From assembly GCA_910584235.1 (NCBI GenBank), contig CAJTZD010000002.1:126574-190573 (forward strand): DNA of 64,000 nucleotides, in the 5' to 3' direction. This document shows, in pieces, positions 18,983 through 29,200 of the stretch; within the stretch, counting starts at the first letter, position 1, and each line of letters begins with the position of its first letter. The notes under the pieces are model-generated. The model saw only the letters and a list, made by a program, of their open reading frames with translations. It was not told where the DNA came from and searched no databases. The translations under genes and the position numbers were made by a program. Source of the stretch: an uncultured Acetatifactor sp. Its GTDB lineage: Bacteria > Bacillota > Clostridia > Lachnospirales > Lachnospiraceae.

Positions 18983-19235
18983 TCGGACTTTCAGAGAGCC
19001 GTCGGGCGGTGTAAGGCGGCAGCGAGATTTCCCTAACTGGCCTCGGAGCTTTGCGCCTGAAGCGTTTGCGTGGGTAGGGCGTGACGGTTTATCCCGTTAT
19101 CGATATAGAGTGCGTGAATCCGAGAGCGGAGCTTGTATTGTCCGATACGGTCAGTGTCTGCTGCAGGTTCACGAATTAGAGTGGTACCACGGAAATGAGC
19201 CCTTTCGTCTCTAAATGACGGAGGGGCTTTTTGTG
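18983..19235 (+). promoter_or_regulatory. T-box leader of leuS (leucine)
   Basis: The T-box sequence AGAGTGGTACCACGG is at 19178-19192, and the upstream AGAGAGCC (about 18993) marks the base of stem I. A terminator hairpin (GAGCCCTTT ... GAGGGGCTTTTT, 19197-19233) follows and is mutually exclusive with the antiterminator. Uncharged tRNA-Leu should pair with the leader and allow leuS transcription. The specifier is probably the CTC in GGCCTCGGAGC near 19043, a leucine codon; this placement is an inference from position, not from a folded model. Confidence 0.9.
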
Positions 19236-19313
19236 TCACAGCCCGGACTGCGGAGAAATGCCGGGATATGCATGTGAGACCGGAGAGATGATTGAAAACA
19301 GGAGGAGAGAAAG

Positions 19314-21725
19314 ATGGCGGTACCTTACAACCACCATGAGGTGGAAAAGAAATGGCAGGATATCTGGGATAAGGAAAAGGCATTCCGGACATCCGATGAT
19401 TATTCCAAACCGAAATACTACGCGCTGGTGGAGTTTCCCTATCCCTCGGGGCAGGGACTTCATGTAGGCCATCCAAGGCCTTATACGGCTTTGGACATAG
19501 TGGCCAGAAAGCGCAGAATGCAGGGTTACAATGTGCTGTATCCCATGGGCTGGGACGCATTCGGTCTGCCCACGGAGAACTATGCGATCAAAAATCACAT
19601 CCATCCCAGGATCGTGACTAAGAACAATGTGGAGCGTTTCAAGGGACAGCTTCATTCTTTGGGATATTCATTCGATTGGGAGCGGGAGGTCAATACCACG
19701 GATCCGAATTACTATAAATGGACCCAATGGATCTTCTTAAAGCTTTTCAAAGCAGGACTTGCCTACAAGAGCGAGATGCCCATCAACTGGTGTACCTCCT
19801 GTAAGGTGGGACTGGCCAACGAGGAAGTGGTGAACGGCGTCTGTGAGCGCTGCGGCGCGGAAGTGGTACGCAAAGTCAAGAGCCAGTGGATGCTAAAGAT
19901 CACGGAGTATGCCGATAAGCTCATCCAGGGCCTGGATACGGTTGACTACATTGAACGGGTCAAAGTGTCTCAGAAGAACTGGATCGGTAAGTCCCAGGGA
20001 GCGGAGGTGGACTTTTCCCTCACCGGAAAGGAAGAAAAACTGCGGATTTATACCACCAGGCCGGATACCCTCTTCGGCGCCACCTATATGGTAGTGTCTC
20101 CGGAGCATCCGCTCATTGAAAAGTATAAAGATGAGATCAGGAATTACGACGCGCTCGTAGCTTACAGAGAACAGGCGGCGAAGAAGTCCGATTTCGAGCG
20201 CACGGAGCTGGCCAAGGACAAGACCGGGGTGGAGATTGACGGCCTCACCGCTACCAACCCCGTTAACAACAAGGAGATTCCCATCTGGATTTCCGATTAT
20301 GTATTGATGACCTATGGCACGGGCGCCATCATGGCAGTGCCGGCCCATGACGAGAGGGACTGGGACTTTGCGAAGAAGTTCGGCCTCCCCATCATTGAGG
20401 TGGTGGCGGGGAGCTCTGTCAGCGTCCAGGAGGCGGTCTATACGGATGTGGAGACCGGGACATTGGTGAATTCCGATTTCCTGGACGGACTGTCCGTGGC
20501 GGATGCCAAGAAGCGGATCATTGCATTCCTGGAGGAAAAGGGCCTGGGCCAGAGCAAGACGAATTTCAAGCTGCGTGACTGGGTGTTTTCCAGGCAGCGC
20601 TACTGGGGTGAGCCCATCCCTGTCGTGAAGTGTGAGAAGTGCGGCTTTGTGCCGTTGGACGAAAGCGAACTGCCGCTGATGCTTCCCGAGGTGGAATCCT
20701 ATGAGCCTACGGACAACGGCGAGTCCCCGTTAGCCGCCATGGAGGATTGGGTAAACACTACTTGTCCATGCTGCGGAGGACCTGCAAAGCGGGAGACAGA
20801 TACCATGCCCCAGTGGGCAGGGTCGTCCTGGTACTTTCTGCGCTATACGGATCCCAACAATGATAAGGCCCTTGCCGGCAAGGAGGCTCTGGACTACTGG
20901 ATGCCGGTGGACTGGTATAACGGCGGTATGGAGCATACCACGCTGCATTTGCTGTATTCCAGGTTTTGGCACAGATTTCTTTATGACGAGGGCTATGTAC
21001 CCTGTCAGGAGCCTTACCAAAAGAGGACCAGTCACGGCATGATCCTTGGCTCCAATGGGGAGAAGATGTCCAAATCACGGGGGAATGTGGTGAATCCGGA
21101 CGATATTGTCAGGGAGTACGGTGCGGATACCCTGCGGACTTATGAAATGTTCATCGGTGCCTTTGACTTAAGTGCGGCCTGGAGCGAGGACGGTGTAAAA
21201 GGGTGCAGGAGATTTCTGGAGAGAGTCTGGAAGCTGCAGGACATGCTGACCGAGGAGGAAAGCTACAGCGCGGATTTAGAGACCAAAATGCATCAGACCA
21301 TCAAGAAAGTGTCAGGGGACTTTGAGACATTGAAGTACAATACTGCCATTGCGGCTATGATGGCTCTGATTAATGAATTCTATAAGAAGAATGCGGTCAC
21401 AAAGGGCGAGTACAGGACATTGCTTACTTTGCTAAATCCGGTGGCGCCCCATATCACCGAGGAACTTTGGCAGGCGGCAGGCTTTTCGGGCAGGGTATAC
21501 CAGACTGACTGGCCGGCTTACGATGAGGCCAGGACAGTGGAGAGTACTGTGGAAGTGGGAGTGCAGGTGAACGGAAAAATCCGGGCAACCATTTCCGTGC
21601 CCAAGGACGAAGCAAAGGAAGCGGTGATCGCCGCTGCCAAGGAGGCACTTGGAGATAAGCTGACCGGCAACATTGTGAAAGAGATCTATGTGCCCGGCAG
21701 GATTGTGAATATTGTGGTAAAGTGA
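19314..21725 (+). CDS. leuS: Leucyl-tRNA synthetase
   Basis: Class Ia synthetase that charges tRNA-Leu. The HIGH-type motif appears as HVGHPRPY (about residues 49-56), the editing CP1 domain spans roughly 220-390 with its [13 protein letters not shown] motif, and the KMSKS loop reads [10 protein letters not shown] (about 583-592). Zinc-binding cysteines are visible near 160 (CTSCKVG ... CERCGAE) and again near 440 and 480. At 803 residues it is the usual bacterial length. It is preceded by a T-box leader and a strong ribosome site, AGGAGGAGAGAAAG. A terminator follows 60 bases after the stop, so it is a single-gene unit under leucine control. Confidence 0.98.
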   Translation: MAVPYNHHEVEKKWQDIWDKEKAFRTSDDYSKPKYYALVEFPYPSGQGLHVGHPRPYTALDIVARKRRMQGYNVLYPMGWDAFGLPTENYAIKNHIHPRIVTKNNVERFKGQLHSLGYSFDWEREVNTTDPNYYKWTQWIFLKLFKAGLAYKSEMPINWCTSCKVGLANEEVVNGVCERCGAEVVRKVKSQWMLKITEYADKLIQGLDTVDYIERVKVSQKNWIGKSQGAEVDFSLTGKEEKLRIYTTRPDTLFGATYMVVSPEHPLIEKYKDEIRNYDALVAYREQAAKKSDFERTELAKDKTGVEIDGLTATNPVNNKEIPIWISDYVLMTYGTGAIMAVPAHDERDWDFAKKFGLPIIEVVAGSSVSVQEAVYTDVETGTLVNSDFLDGLSVADAKKRIIAFLEEKGLGQSKTNFKLRDWVFSRQRYWGEPIPVVKCEKCGFVPLDESELPLMLPEVESYEPTDNGESPLAAMEDWVNTTCPCCGGPAKRETDTMPQWAGSSWYFLRYTDPNNDKALAGKEALDYWMPVDWYNGGMEHTTLHLLYSRFWHRFLYDEGYVPCQEPYQKRTSHGMILGSNGEKMSKSRGNVVNPDDIVREYGADTLRTYEMFIGAFDLSAAWSEDGVKGCRRFLERVWKLQDMLTEEESYSADLETKMHQTIKKVSGDFETLKYNTAIAAMMALINEFYKKNAVTKGEYRTLLTLLNPVAPHITEELWQAAGFSGRVYQTDWPAYDEARTVESTVEVGVQVNGKIRATISVPKDEAKEAVIAAAKEALGDKLTGNIVKEIYVPGRIVNIVVK

Positions 21726-21786
21726 GAACGTATTTCTGACAACGGAAGAATTCCGCTGTACATGCCGCCGGGGGCGGCATAATGGG

Positions 21787-21819
21787 AAAAGGGGGTCGTC
21801 TTACGACGGCTCCCTTTTC
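21787..21819 (+). terminator. Terminator after leuS
   Basis: The stem AAAAGGGGGTCGTC pairs with GACGGCTCCCTTTT around TTAC. It is U-rich on the plus strand and could also act for the convergent minus-strand gene. Confidence 0.85.
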
Positions 21820-21908
21820 TGCCATGACTGACTTTTAGCCAAGCGGTTTTTGACACAGCATGCATCCGGCTCTTGGACGAGCCCGGATTCCCGGCTGCGG
21901 ATTTAAGT

Positions 21909-22196
21909 CTAACCGTTCTTACTCCGGCTTTTTTCCAATATTTTATCGATCTGGGTCAATTCCTCTTTGGTGCTGTGCTTGCGTATGGCGGCAATGGCAG
22001 CGTTCATCTCCTGAGGGGTGAAAGTCAGGTTCTCCGCCTTTGCTTTTTTCATCATAGGCATCAGATAAGCCATCATCTCTTTCTGGCTTTTTCCATGTCC
22101 CTGGACGAAAAGCTGTTCCACGAACTGCAGCTTTTTTTCCGGGATATCCTTTACGAGGGGGTCTGTCATCCAGACAGGTCTTTCCTTATTTTCCAT
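21909..22196 (-). CDS. Small conserved hypothetical protein
   Basis: A 95-residue, highly charged, probably all-helical cytoplasmic protein with no signal peptide or membrane segment. It contains several Lys/Glu-rich helices, including KSQKEMMAYLMPMMKKAKAE and STKEELTQIDKILEKSR. I do not recognise a family. AGGAGATTGT lies just upstream of the ATG. It is 52 bases downstream of another minus-strand gene encoding a helical protein and the pair is probably one operon. The context (next to a Cys/Gly-rich spore-coat-like protein) makes a sporulation link possible, but that is inference only. Confidence 0.7.
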   Translation of the reverse strand: MENKERPVWMTDPLVKDIPEKKLQFVEQLFVQGHGKSQKEMMAYLMPMMKKAKAENLTFTPQEMNAAIAAIRKHSTKEELTQIDKILEKSRSKNG

Positions 22197-22248
22197 ACAA
22201 TCTCCTTTTTGCGCCGGGTTCTGCCGTCAGGTTTCCCGTGGGCGGCTT

Positions 22249-22737
22249 TTACTCTGTTTTACCGCCTCCGAACATCTGGAAGATGGAGGAGAGTCCCGAG
22301 TCCGACATACCGGCGAACATATCCATAGGATTGTCCCCGCCCGTGCCCTCGGGGAACAGCTCCTGTAACATCTGTATCATCTCCATCATTTCCTGCATCT
22401 TTTTCAGATTCTCGATCATGCTCTTGATATTTTCAATCCTGGCACGTTCTTTCGGACCGCTGAAAGGCAGCATTTCGTCCAAAAGCTCTAAGGTATCGGT
22501 ATTGTCCCCCTGGAAAAAGTCGGCGGACAGCTGCTTTCCGTTCCCCATCAGCCGTGTGCCCGGGGGCTTACGCAGGAGAGACAGGGTGTATTGCAGCTCC
22601 AGCAGCTTGATATATACCGCAAAGCCGCTCTGCTGTTCAGGGGCGAGGCGGGGCAGAAGTATTTTCAGCATCTGGATCCGATTCGTGGTAAAGAGGGAAT
22701 CGAATGCATTGATTGTTTTTGAATTTTGCTCCTCCAT
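22249..22737 (-). CDS. Conserved hypothetical helical protein
   Basis: A 162-residue protein with no signal peptide. It begins with a globular helical part (FDSLFTTNRIQMLKILLPRL), then a Met-rich amphipathic region (KKMQEMMEMIQMLQELF) and a Gly/Met/Phe-rich tail ending in GGGKTE. I take the start at 22737 (MEEQNSKT), where GGAGTG lies six bases upstream; the longer form to 22758 has no ribosome site. It is not assigned to a family I can name. It is followed by the 95-residue gene on the same strand and preceded, after 170 bases, by the Cys/Gly-rich gene. Confidence 0.72.
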   Translation of the reverse strand: MEEQNSKTINAFDSLFTTNRIQMLKILLPRLAPEQQSGFAVYIKLLELQYTLSLLRKPPGTRLMGNGKQLSADFFQGDNTDTLELLDEMLPFSGPKERARIENIKSMIENLKKMQEMMEMIQMLQELFPEGTGGDNPMDMFAGMSDSGLSSIFQMFGGGKTE

Positions 22738-22908
22738 GGCACACTCCTTTCCGGACAAGAATACTATATTTTATGTAACCGGGCCGGAGGTTATGTGTGC
22801 AATGGGAAGCTTCTCATTTGCGGGCAGTCTCATTGGGAACAGGCCCCGGCAGGAGTCTCCTCCCACCGGAGCCTGTATTTGGACGTAAAGATCCGTCCGG
22901 GTCAATGC

Positions 22909-23220
22909 TTAGTTGCAACCGCAGCCACAGCCGCATCCGCATCCGTTGCCATTGCCGCCGAACAGGCCGTTGCCGCTGCCGCAGAAGCAGGACAGCAGCA
23001 GAATCCAGATAAGCCATTCGCAGCCGTTGTTGCCGTTGCCGCCAAACAGACCGCCGCCGCAGCTGTTTCCACAGCCGCATCCGCTGTTGCCGCTGCCGTT
23101 GCAGCAGAACAGAAGCAGGATGATCCAGATCCAATTGCCGCATCCGCAACCGTTATTCTGAGGGCTGGTGCAGCCGCAGGAATCATTGCAGCCACAGTTT
23201 GTAGCAGTTAAATCACTCAT
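22909..23220 (-). CDS. Cys/Gly/Asn-rich small protein with two hydrophobic segments
   Basis: A 103-residue protein built from CGC/GNG repeats and two similar hydrophobic blocks, NWIWIILLLFCCNGSG and CEWLIWILLLSCFCGSG, each followed by a Gly/Cys/Asn-rich run with GGGLFGGNG. The C-terminus is a run of alternating Gly and Cys. About one residue in five is Cys. Similar clostridial proteins are often labelled 'chorion class high-cysteine' by database similarity; a disulfide-linked spore coat or exosporium role is plausible but unproven. CCAGGAGGAAAA lies upstream of the ATG, supporting real translation. The internal duplication shows in the DNA as repeated CCGCCGAACA-like segments on the plus strand. 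Confidence 0.8.
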   Translation of the reverse strand: MSDLTATNCGCNDSCGCTSPQNNGCGCGNWIWIILLLFCCNGSGNSGCGCGNSCGGGLFGGNGNNGCEWLIWILLLSCFCGSGNGLFGGNGNGCGCGCGCGCN

Positions 23221-23340
23221 GTTTTTTTCCTCCTGGAGGTTATTTATGGTTTATTGTATGCGGGGTGGCATGTCAATGTTTCCTTGAAGAAAGAGGATTT
23301 TCCCGGAGAAATGGAAAGATTATGAATCGGGCAAAGGGAC

Positions 23341-23368
23341 TTGAAATTTTGAACGAATATAGTAGAAT
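23341..23368 (+). promoter_or_regulatory. Promoter of the sortase gene
   Basis: TTGAAA at 23341-23346, 16 bases, TAGAAT at 23363-23368, then AGCGGAGGA ahead of the gene. The same layout (TTGAAA, 16 bases containing ATATAG, TAAAAT) occurs at 25960-25987, in front of the sortase remnant. Confidence 0.6.
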
Positions 23369-23400
23369 AAGAAGAAATAGCGGAGGATATACAAAAAGGC

Positions 23401-24597
23401 ATGACACAGAAGATTTTTGTGGTGGAGGGCAGGCAGTTTCGCACGGAAAGCGACTATAACTGCGCCAGACGTGATAAGGAAATCATAGACAGGCTGCGGG
23501 CCGGGACCGACTTTGAAGACAGAGAGGCGCTTCAGAAGCTGGCGGGGGAGCTGCGGGCCGGCAAATATAAATTCGGGACGCTCCTGGGGCAGGATTTTCG
23601 GGACGAGGTGGAGGCGCTTTTAAAGAAAGCGGGCAGGACGGGACAGAAGAAAGAGAAGAAAAAGCGAGGCCTGGGGGCAGTCCGCAGGGCGGAGCGCGGC
23701 GCCGATAAGGCGGCAGGCAATGCCGGACACAGGTCCGGCCAGCCCGCTGTTTCGGAAAAGGATAATAAGGTTATGGAGGAAATCGTGGCCCGGGAGCTCA
23801 GAAAGCGGGAGAAGCGCAGGAAGCTGATCCTGCTGGCATGCAGCGCGGCAGCGGTGTGCTGTCTGGGATATTTTGTTGTCTATTCCTATTATGATTACCG
23901 GACCCAGAGTACTTATGATGCATTGAGTGAGTTGAAAGAAAAGCCCGCTATCGTGCCGGCAGTGACTCCGGTGCCCGGACCCCAGTATACCCTGGACGGG
24001 GAGGCGGAGCCGAGAGAGGTGCTGGAAGAGTACCAAAATCTCCTGCTTAAGAACCGGAAGCTGATCGGATGGGTGAAGATTGACGACACCTATATTGATT
24101 ATCCCGTGATGCAGACTACGGACAATGAGTACTATCTGGACCACAACATGAATCAGGAATACGACAAGAACGGTACAATTTTCATGGACAAGGACTGCGA
24201 TGTGCTCAAGCCCAGCACGAATTTCATTCTCTATGGGCACCATATGAGAAACGGCAGGATGTTCGGGCAGCTGGATCAGTATAAGAACGAGTCCTTTTAT
24301 GAGAAGCATCCCTACATAAGCTTTGATACCATCTATGAGAAAGGGACATACCAGATCATGTATGTATTCCGCTCCAGGGTATACAAGGAGACGGAAATCG
24401 TATTCAAGTATTACCAGTTTATAGAGGCCAACGGAGAACAGGAATTCAATTCGGCCATGGACGAGATGGCGGCGCTGTCCCTTTATGACACAGGTGTAAC
24501 GGCCCAGTACGGAGACCAGCTTTTGACTCTCTCCACCTGCGACTATCAGGAGACGGACGGACGATTTGTGGTAGTGGCAAAGAAGATTTCCGAGTGA
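23401..24597 (+). CDS. srtB: Class B sortase with long cytoplasmic N-terminus
   Basis: A 398-residue transpeptidase that should cut a sorting motif and link surface proteins to peptidoglycan. The N-terminal 135 residues are charged and cytoplasmic, an unusual extension; a transmembrane helix (about 139-157) follows, then the sortase B domain. Catalytic residues are visible: His near 280 in LYGHHM, Cys near 380 in LTLSTCDYQ, Arg near 388 in GRFVVVAKK. The order of a helix insert between the His and Cys strands fits class B. Its substrate is probably the large leucine-rich-repeat protein at 26.2 kb, which carries a C-terminal TPTTGD-type signal. The ATG at 23401 is preceded by GGAGGATATACAAAAAGGC. 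Confidence 0.9.
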   Translation: MTQKIFVVEGRQFRTESDYNCARRDKEIIDRLRAGTDFEDREALQKLAGELRAGKYKFGTLLGQDFRDEVEALLKKAGRTGQKKEKKKRGLGAVRRAERGADKAAGNAGHRSGQPAVSEKDNKVMEEIVARELRKREKRRKLILLACSAAAVCCLGYFVVYSYYDYRTQSTYDALSELKEKPAIVPAVTPVPGPQYTLDGEAEPREVLEEYQNLLLKNRKLIGWVKIDDTYIDYPVMQTTDNEYYLDHNMNQEYDKNGTIFMDKDCDVLKPSTNFILYGHHMRNGRMFGQLDQYKNESFYEKHPYISFDTIYEKGTYQIMYVFRSRVYKETEIVFKYYQFIEANGEQEFNSAMDEMAALSLYDTGVTAQYGDQLLTLSTCDYQETDGRFVVVAKKISE

Positions 24598-24679
24598 CGG
24601 AACTTGGCAGGACATTCCTGCAGGGAGCCGACAAAATAAACAAAAATGAACAAAAAATGAACAAAAAGCAAAAAATAAG

Positions 24680-24708
24680 TTGAAAAACAGACTGAATTAT
24701 AATAAAAT
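24680..24708 (+). promoter_or_regulatory. Probable promoter of the Rpn-type nuclease gene
   Basis: TTGAAA at 24680-24685, 17 bases, TAAAAT at 24703-24708, in an AT-rich interval of about 260 bases that separates the sortase gene from the nuclease gene. Confidence 0.5.
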
Positions 24709-24859
24709 AAAGCCAAAGCAGATTTTCTTTTCAGAAAGATTCTATATTCAAGGTAGTATTCTGTACAAATCGGAAGATTCTTGCTTTTAATTCAAAAACT
24801 AAAAGGCGGGGGCTTCCGCTGAGGCCTCCCGCGTGGGAAACCGGACAGGAGGTAGACAG

Positions 24860-25786
24860 ATGGCAGAGAAAGACATCACAGAGAAAGTCCTGATGTCATA
24901 TGCAGATGTATTCGCCGACTGCGTGAATGCCCTTGTGTATGATGGAAAGCAGAGACTGAGAGGGGAGGAGCTGCTGGCAGCGCCTACGGAAAGCTTCTAC
25001 TATGGAAAGGGAAAAATGCGCAACCAGTTCTGCGACAAGAGCTTCTACCGCATGGAGGGCAGGCAGAAAAAGGTGCAGTACATCATTGAGAACGAGACGC
25101 AGCTGAGCAGACGGCAGATCCTGCGGAAAGCATCCTACCAGGGCGGTGCTTACAGGGAACAGCTGGAGCAAAAGGAACCGGTATACCCGATTATCTGTAT
25201 AGTACTGGACTGGACATATAAGAGGAGCCGGATTCCGAGGAGGCTCCACCGCCTGATAGAGTGGACCGGGGTGTATCAGGAGGAGGCGGTGCTGGTGGAC
25301 GATATGAACCTGACGGTCTACCGTATGAGGAACCTGCCAGGGGAAATGCGAGAGAGGTTTACCAGCGACATGGGCTTTGTGGTGGACTACCTGAACGAGG
25401 GGAGCCTGGAGGGCCGCCGGGAACAGAAGATTATCCATGTGGAGGCGCTGTGCGGGATGATGGAGGCAGTCACCAAGGATCGGAGATTCACCGAGTTGGC
25501 AGGCAGACTGCTGGAAAGAGGAGAGAAAAAGGAGGGAGTGCGTATGTGCGAATATCTGGACATGCTGGAAGCGAGAGGACAGGAGCGAGGCGAGAAGATT
25601 GGACAGGAACGAGGCGAGAAGATTGGGCAGGAACGGGGAGAGAAGATTGGAGAGGAAAAAGGCGAAAACCGCTTCGCTAAACTGATAAACAAACTGATGG
25701 GGGAAAAGAAGTATAAAGAAATACAGGAAGTCTCGAACGACAAAGGAAGACGCCGGGAACTGTACCGGCAGTATGGCATTTTGTGA
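24860..25786 (+). CDS. Rpn family recombination-promoting nuclease / transposase-like protein
   Basis: A 308-residue protein of the Rpn (PDDEXK, transposase_31-like) family: the N-terminal half has YIIENETQLSRRQILRKASY and YPIICIVLDW, the positions where family members carry the Glu and Gln/Lys of the nuclease core. Rpn proteins are Mg-dependent endonucleases that promote RecA-independent recombination. The C-terminal third contains a 24-base tandem repeat encoding GQERGEKI three and a half times, a highly charged helix typical of the family. I choose ATG 24860 because GGAGGTAGACAG precedes it. It sits between an intact sortase gene and a sortase remnant, so recombination at this locus is suggestive. 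Confidence 0.8.
   Translation: MAEKDITEKVLMSYADVFADCVNALVYDGKQRLRGEELLAAPTESFYYGKGKMRNQFCDKSFYRMEGRQKKVQYIIENETQLSRRQILRKASYQGGAYREQLEQKEPVYPIICIVLDWTYKRSRIPRRLHRLIEWTGVYQEEAVLVDDMNLTVYRMRNLPGEMRERFTSDMGFVVDYLNEGSLEGRREQKIIHVEALCGMMEAVTKDRRFTELAGRLLERGEKKEGVRMCEYLDMLEARGQERGEKIGQERGEKIGQERGEKIGEEKGENRFAKLINKLMGEKKYKEIQEVSNDKGRRRELYRQYGIL
25565..25667 (+). repeat. 24-bp in-frame tandem repeat inside the Rpn gene
   Basis: Units of 24 bases encoding GQERGEKI are repeated three times with one to three mismatches each, then a diverged unit encoding GEEKGEN. The repeat can change copy number by slippage without breaking the frame. Confidence 0.85.
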
Positions 25787-25959
25787 ACAGGCGGCTGTAG
25801 TTGAGAAGCGTGGCATGAAAGGCAGCCTGACATCAATGAGGCGGGACGTCCCCGTCTCTTTTAATGGAAAGAAAGGGGCGGAATGCCCGGATCCTGTACG
25901 GAAAGGGACATTCAGGCAAGGAAAAAGCAAGGAAAAATTACCAGATATGACAAAAGCAC

Positions 25960-25987
25960 TTGAAATTATTTCTAGATATAGTAAAAT
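25960..25987 (+). promoter_or_regulatory. Relict promoter of the second sortase gene
   Basis: TTGAAA at 25960-25965, 16 bases ending in ATATAG, TAAAAT at 25982-25987. It closely mirrors the sortase promoter at 23341 and may now drive the leucine-rich-repeat gene starting at 26221. Confidence 0.5.
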
Positions 25988-26012
25988 GATAAGGAAAGGC
26001 TGTTTGTTGGTT

Positions 26013-26215
26013 TGAAGACAGAAAATGCAGACGTTCCTGTCGGCATTTGGAAATTATTGCCGGAAAAGAATAAAAAGCTAATCGAATGGGTAATAAAAGA
26101 CGATATATACATAGATTACCCTTTAATATCGTATTTCTAAGATATGGATAGAGGCAGGCGTCAGGGGAGAGCCGGACGTTTTGCGGCAGTAATGCAAAAA
26201 ATCGCGGAGGAGTAA
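26013..26215 (+). pseudogene. Internally deleted sortase B remnant
   Basis: Two pieces of a sortase survive here. One (about 26050-26141) encodes KNKKLIEWVIKDDIYIDYPL, clearly related to NRKLIGWVKIDDTYIDYPV in the intact sortase at 23.4 kb, and is followed by a stop. The second (about 26170-26215, another frame) encodes GRFAAVMQKIAEE and a stop, matching the sortase C-terminus GRFVVVAKKISE. Everything between, including both catalytic His and Cys, is gone. With the similar promoter upstream (25960), this looks like a duplicated sortase gene that lost its middle. The remaining end provides the GGAGG site for the next gene. Confidence 0.72.
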
Positions 26216-26220
26216 CGAAG

Positions 26221-29200
26221 ATGAGCAAAACTGTGAAGAAGAAAAGCAGAAGAATGTGGAGAACGGTGAGGAAGACATTGGGGACCTTGTTTCTGGTGTC
26301 TGCTCTTGTGATAGCGGCGATTCCGGTGGATGGGCTGCGGGCGGCTAATGGGACGAGTACAGGGAGTGATGGAGACGGAAGAGATAATAAATATTCATGG
26401 ATTCCGGAGTGCGAGGTCCCGAGTATCAAAGATATTGAGGGAGGAAATCCGCAGATATATGTGGATAGGGATCAGAACCTTGAGTTTGTCTATGGTAAGA
26501 TTGCGAACAACTGGTATGTTATCATAACAGGCTATAACGGGGGCTTGGTGACAGAGGGAACATTAACGATTCCGGATGAAATATCGGCTTATAAACGGTA
26601 TAATCCCAATCAGGGCGGAACCGGGTATGCGGCTGTGGGACGAATGGGCAACTTCCTCTTTTATCGGGCGACTGTGCAGAATACTTACCATGGAGTGGCT
26701 AATTTGGATAATGCCACCTTGGTAGATTTAGTAAAAAAGTCTAATCCAAATAATAAATTCGTAAAAAAAATAAGCGATGTAGAAGAAACAACAACTACGC
26801 CGGACGGGGTAGAGGTTGGGACAGGAAAATATACTGTAGTTTTGGAGGAAGAGACAGGGTTTTTCCTACCCTGTTATTCAAATCAAGAAGCGGTCTGGGG
26901 AGAGCTTCCCGATTCAAGAATATATTATGATTCGGGTCATCCAACGGGTGATGATGTTCCGGACAGTACGGATCCGGCAAATCCATACCATGATAAATTT
27001 ATATCAGTAGAAGGGGATCTGGATCATCAGCATGTCGAAAAAGTAAAAGTAGACTACATTGCAAAAGAGTATTGGAATAGTACCGGGAGTGGATCGAGTA
27101 GTACCACGGGTGACTGGACGCTTATAGGGCAAAATAACCGGGAACAGGGGGTTTTTGCAAAAGAAACAAACTTCTCAAGAGTAGTGCTGGGAAAGAACTT
27201 AAGCGGTGTCGGTAATTATGCATTCTATGCGACCGGTATTACTGAGATAACTTTTACAAATGCACTGCGTACCATTGGAGAGGGAGCATTTAGAGGATGT
27301 ACGAAGCTAGATTCCGTTAATCTGGTTACATTGGAAGATCAGGAAACCAGCCTGACAGATATCTGCGCTTATGCGTTCCAGGATTGTACGAATTTGAAGA
27401 GATTCGACGTACCCTGGTCTGTGGATACTATTGGCGACGGTGTGTTTTTAGGCTGTAGTGCACTTGAAGAGGTTCAAATGTGTAATACTGGCGTCAGGCT
27501 AGAGCATGTAGGGTTGGATGTATTCCGCGGCTGTACATCTCTGAAATCGCTGACTTTTCCGCAGACGTGCAAAGAACCTATGTATTTGTCATCCTTTGCG
27601 GGCTGTACTGCGCTACAGTTTATCTGTGCCAAAGCGCCTGAGCTGACATTTATGGATGATGCCGGAACTACTTATGCCCAGTTCAAGGCATCTGTGAGCA
27701 ATGAGTTCTATTTTGAAGGACAGGAAAATTCCAAGCTGCAGGAAATGTGCAGGGATCCAAAGGGCACTTGTCATACGGATTGTACAGATACGTATTTTGC
27801 ATTTAGCTATATAGACAGCAATTTTGTACAAAAGGGCCTCTACGAGCTTACCATGAAAGATCCTCAAACGACCGGGCGAAATATTTTTGTGGTAACAAAG
27901 AATAATGAACTGGACCAATATATTCCCCAGGGAGATGTGAAGAGCCTTACGATTCCGGCAAAGATAGGACCTTATAGCATTAAAACTATCAGAGGTCGTT
28001 CCGGCGATACGGAGGGAGCCTTTGCAAATCTCTGTAATCTGCAGACGGTTGTGATACCGAACACCGTGGAAGCGGTGGGGGACTATGCATTTGTAGGCTG
28101 CCATAATCTGACCAGTGTGATATTTGACGGCTTTAATGTGGATAAAGACGTACCGGACAATATTGAGATTGGGAGAAATGCGTTCCAGACACAGGAGTGG
28201 ACTAAATACGAAGGACATTTAAATGGCGATAAAGTGGAAAATGCCCCGGATAACACCCCTAAGAATAAGTTGGCTTTTATAGGTCCTGTATCTGCTAACT
28301 TTAATCCTTTCAAGTATGCTATGAGTGCTGCAGGCGCTTATAATAACGGCTCGCAGACACCAAGCTATATTACTTATTATACAGGCTGGCCCTATAATCT
28401 TAAGATAGAGTATGCTGCAAACAATGAAAGTAAGCTGAAAGACTTTCCTGCGTTAAGTGAATTGTCAACTTATGCTGCCTCAGGCACTCCACTTGATTAT
28501 TACTACAATTTTATTGAGGGCAATAAGCAGTATGCTGAGGCATTGAAGACTGCAAAGGGGAAATATGACGCGAATGGGTTGGACGGATTAACGCCCAATG
28601 AGCAGACAGCCATTAACGCCGCGTTAAATGTTACGATTCCTGATGGGATTACGTCTATTGAAGATGGATTGTTCTACAATAAAGGTGTATTTAATCAGAA
28701 AGAAATGACAGTCACTGCTTACAGCAGTCTGAAAGAGATTAAAAGCGGCACCTATGAGAATGAAAAGCTTAAACCGAGAACGGGAACCTTTGCAGGATGT
28801 GAATATTTGAAAGGCATCAATCTGTGGCCTGGAAGCGGTGTGGCCGGTACAGTGATAGGCGATTCCGCATTTGAAAACTGTACAAGACTTGAGCAGGCTT
28901 CCATTGACGACAATAGCCAGCTGGGAGTATGTCCTTTTTACGGATGTGATAAACTGACGAATGTGAATTTCGGGAGTAATCCTACCCATTATATTTGTAA
29001 GGATTCCATTATTTATGCTGCGGACAATGATGGTAATTTAACGGTGATTCTGGAATGCCTTGGAGGGAAGACAGGATATATTGAGCCGGGGGATCTGGAG
29101 GGAGTCACTGCACTGCGGAATGGGGCCTTTAAAGGAAGCAATGTGGAACAGATAGATTTGGCCAAGACCACAGTGACCACTATTCCGCCCGAAACTTTTG

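Noticed and set aside
22726-23211. Plus-strand Ala/Val-rich frame opposite the Cys-rich gene
   Set aside because: It is the reverse reading of GGC/TGC codons; only the minus strand has a ribosome site and a sensible protein.
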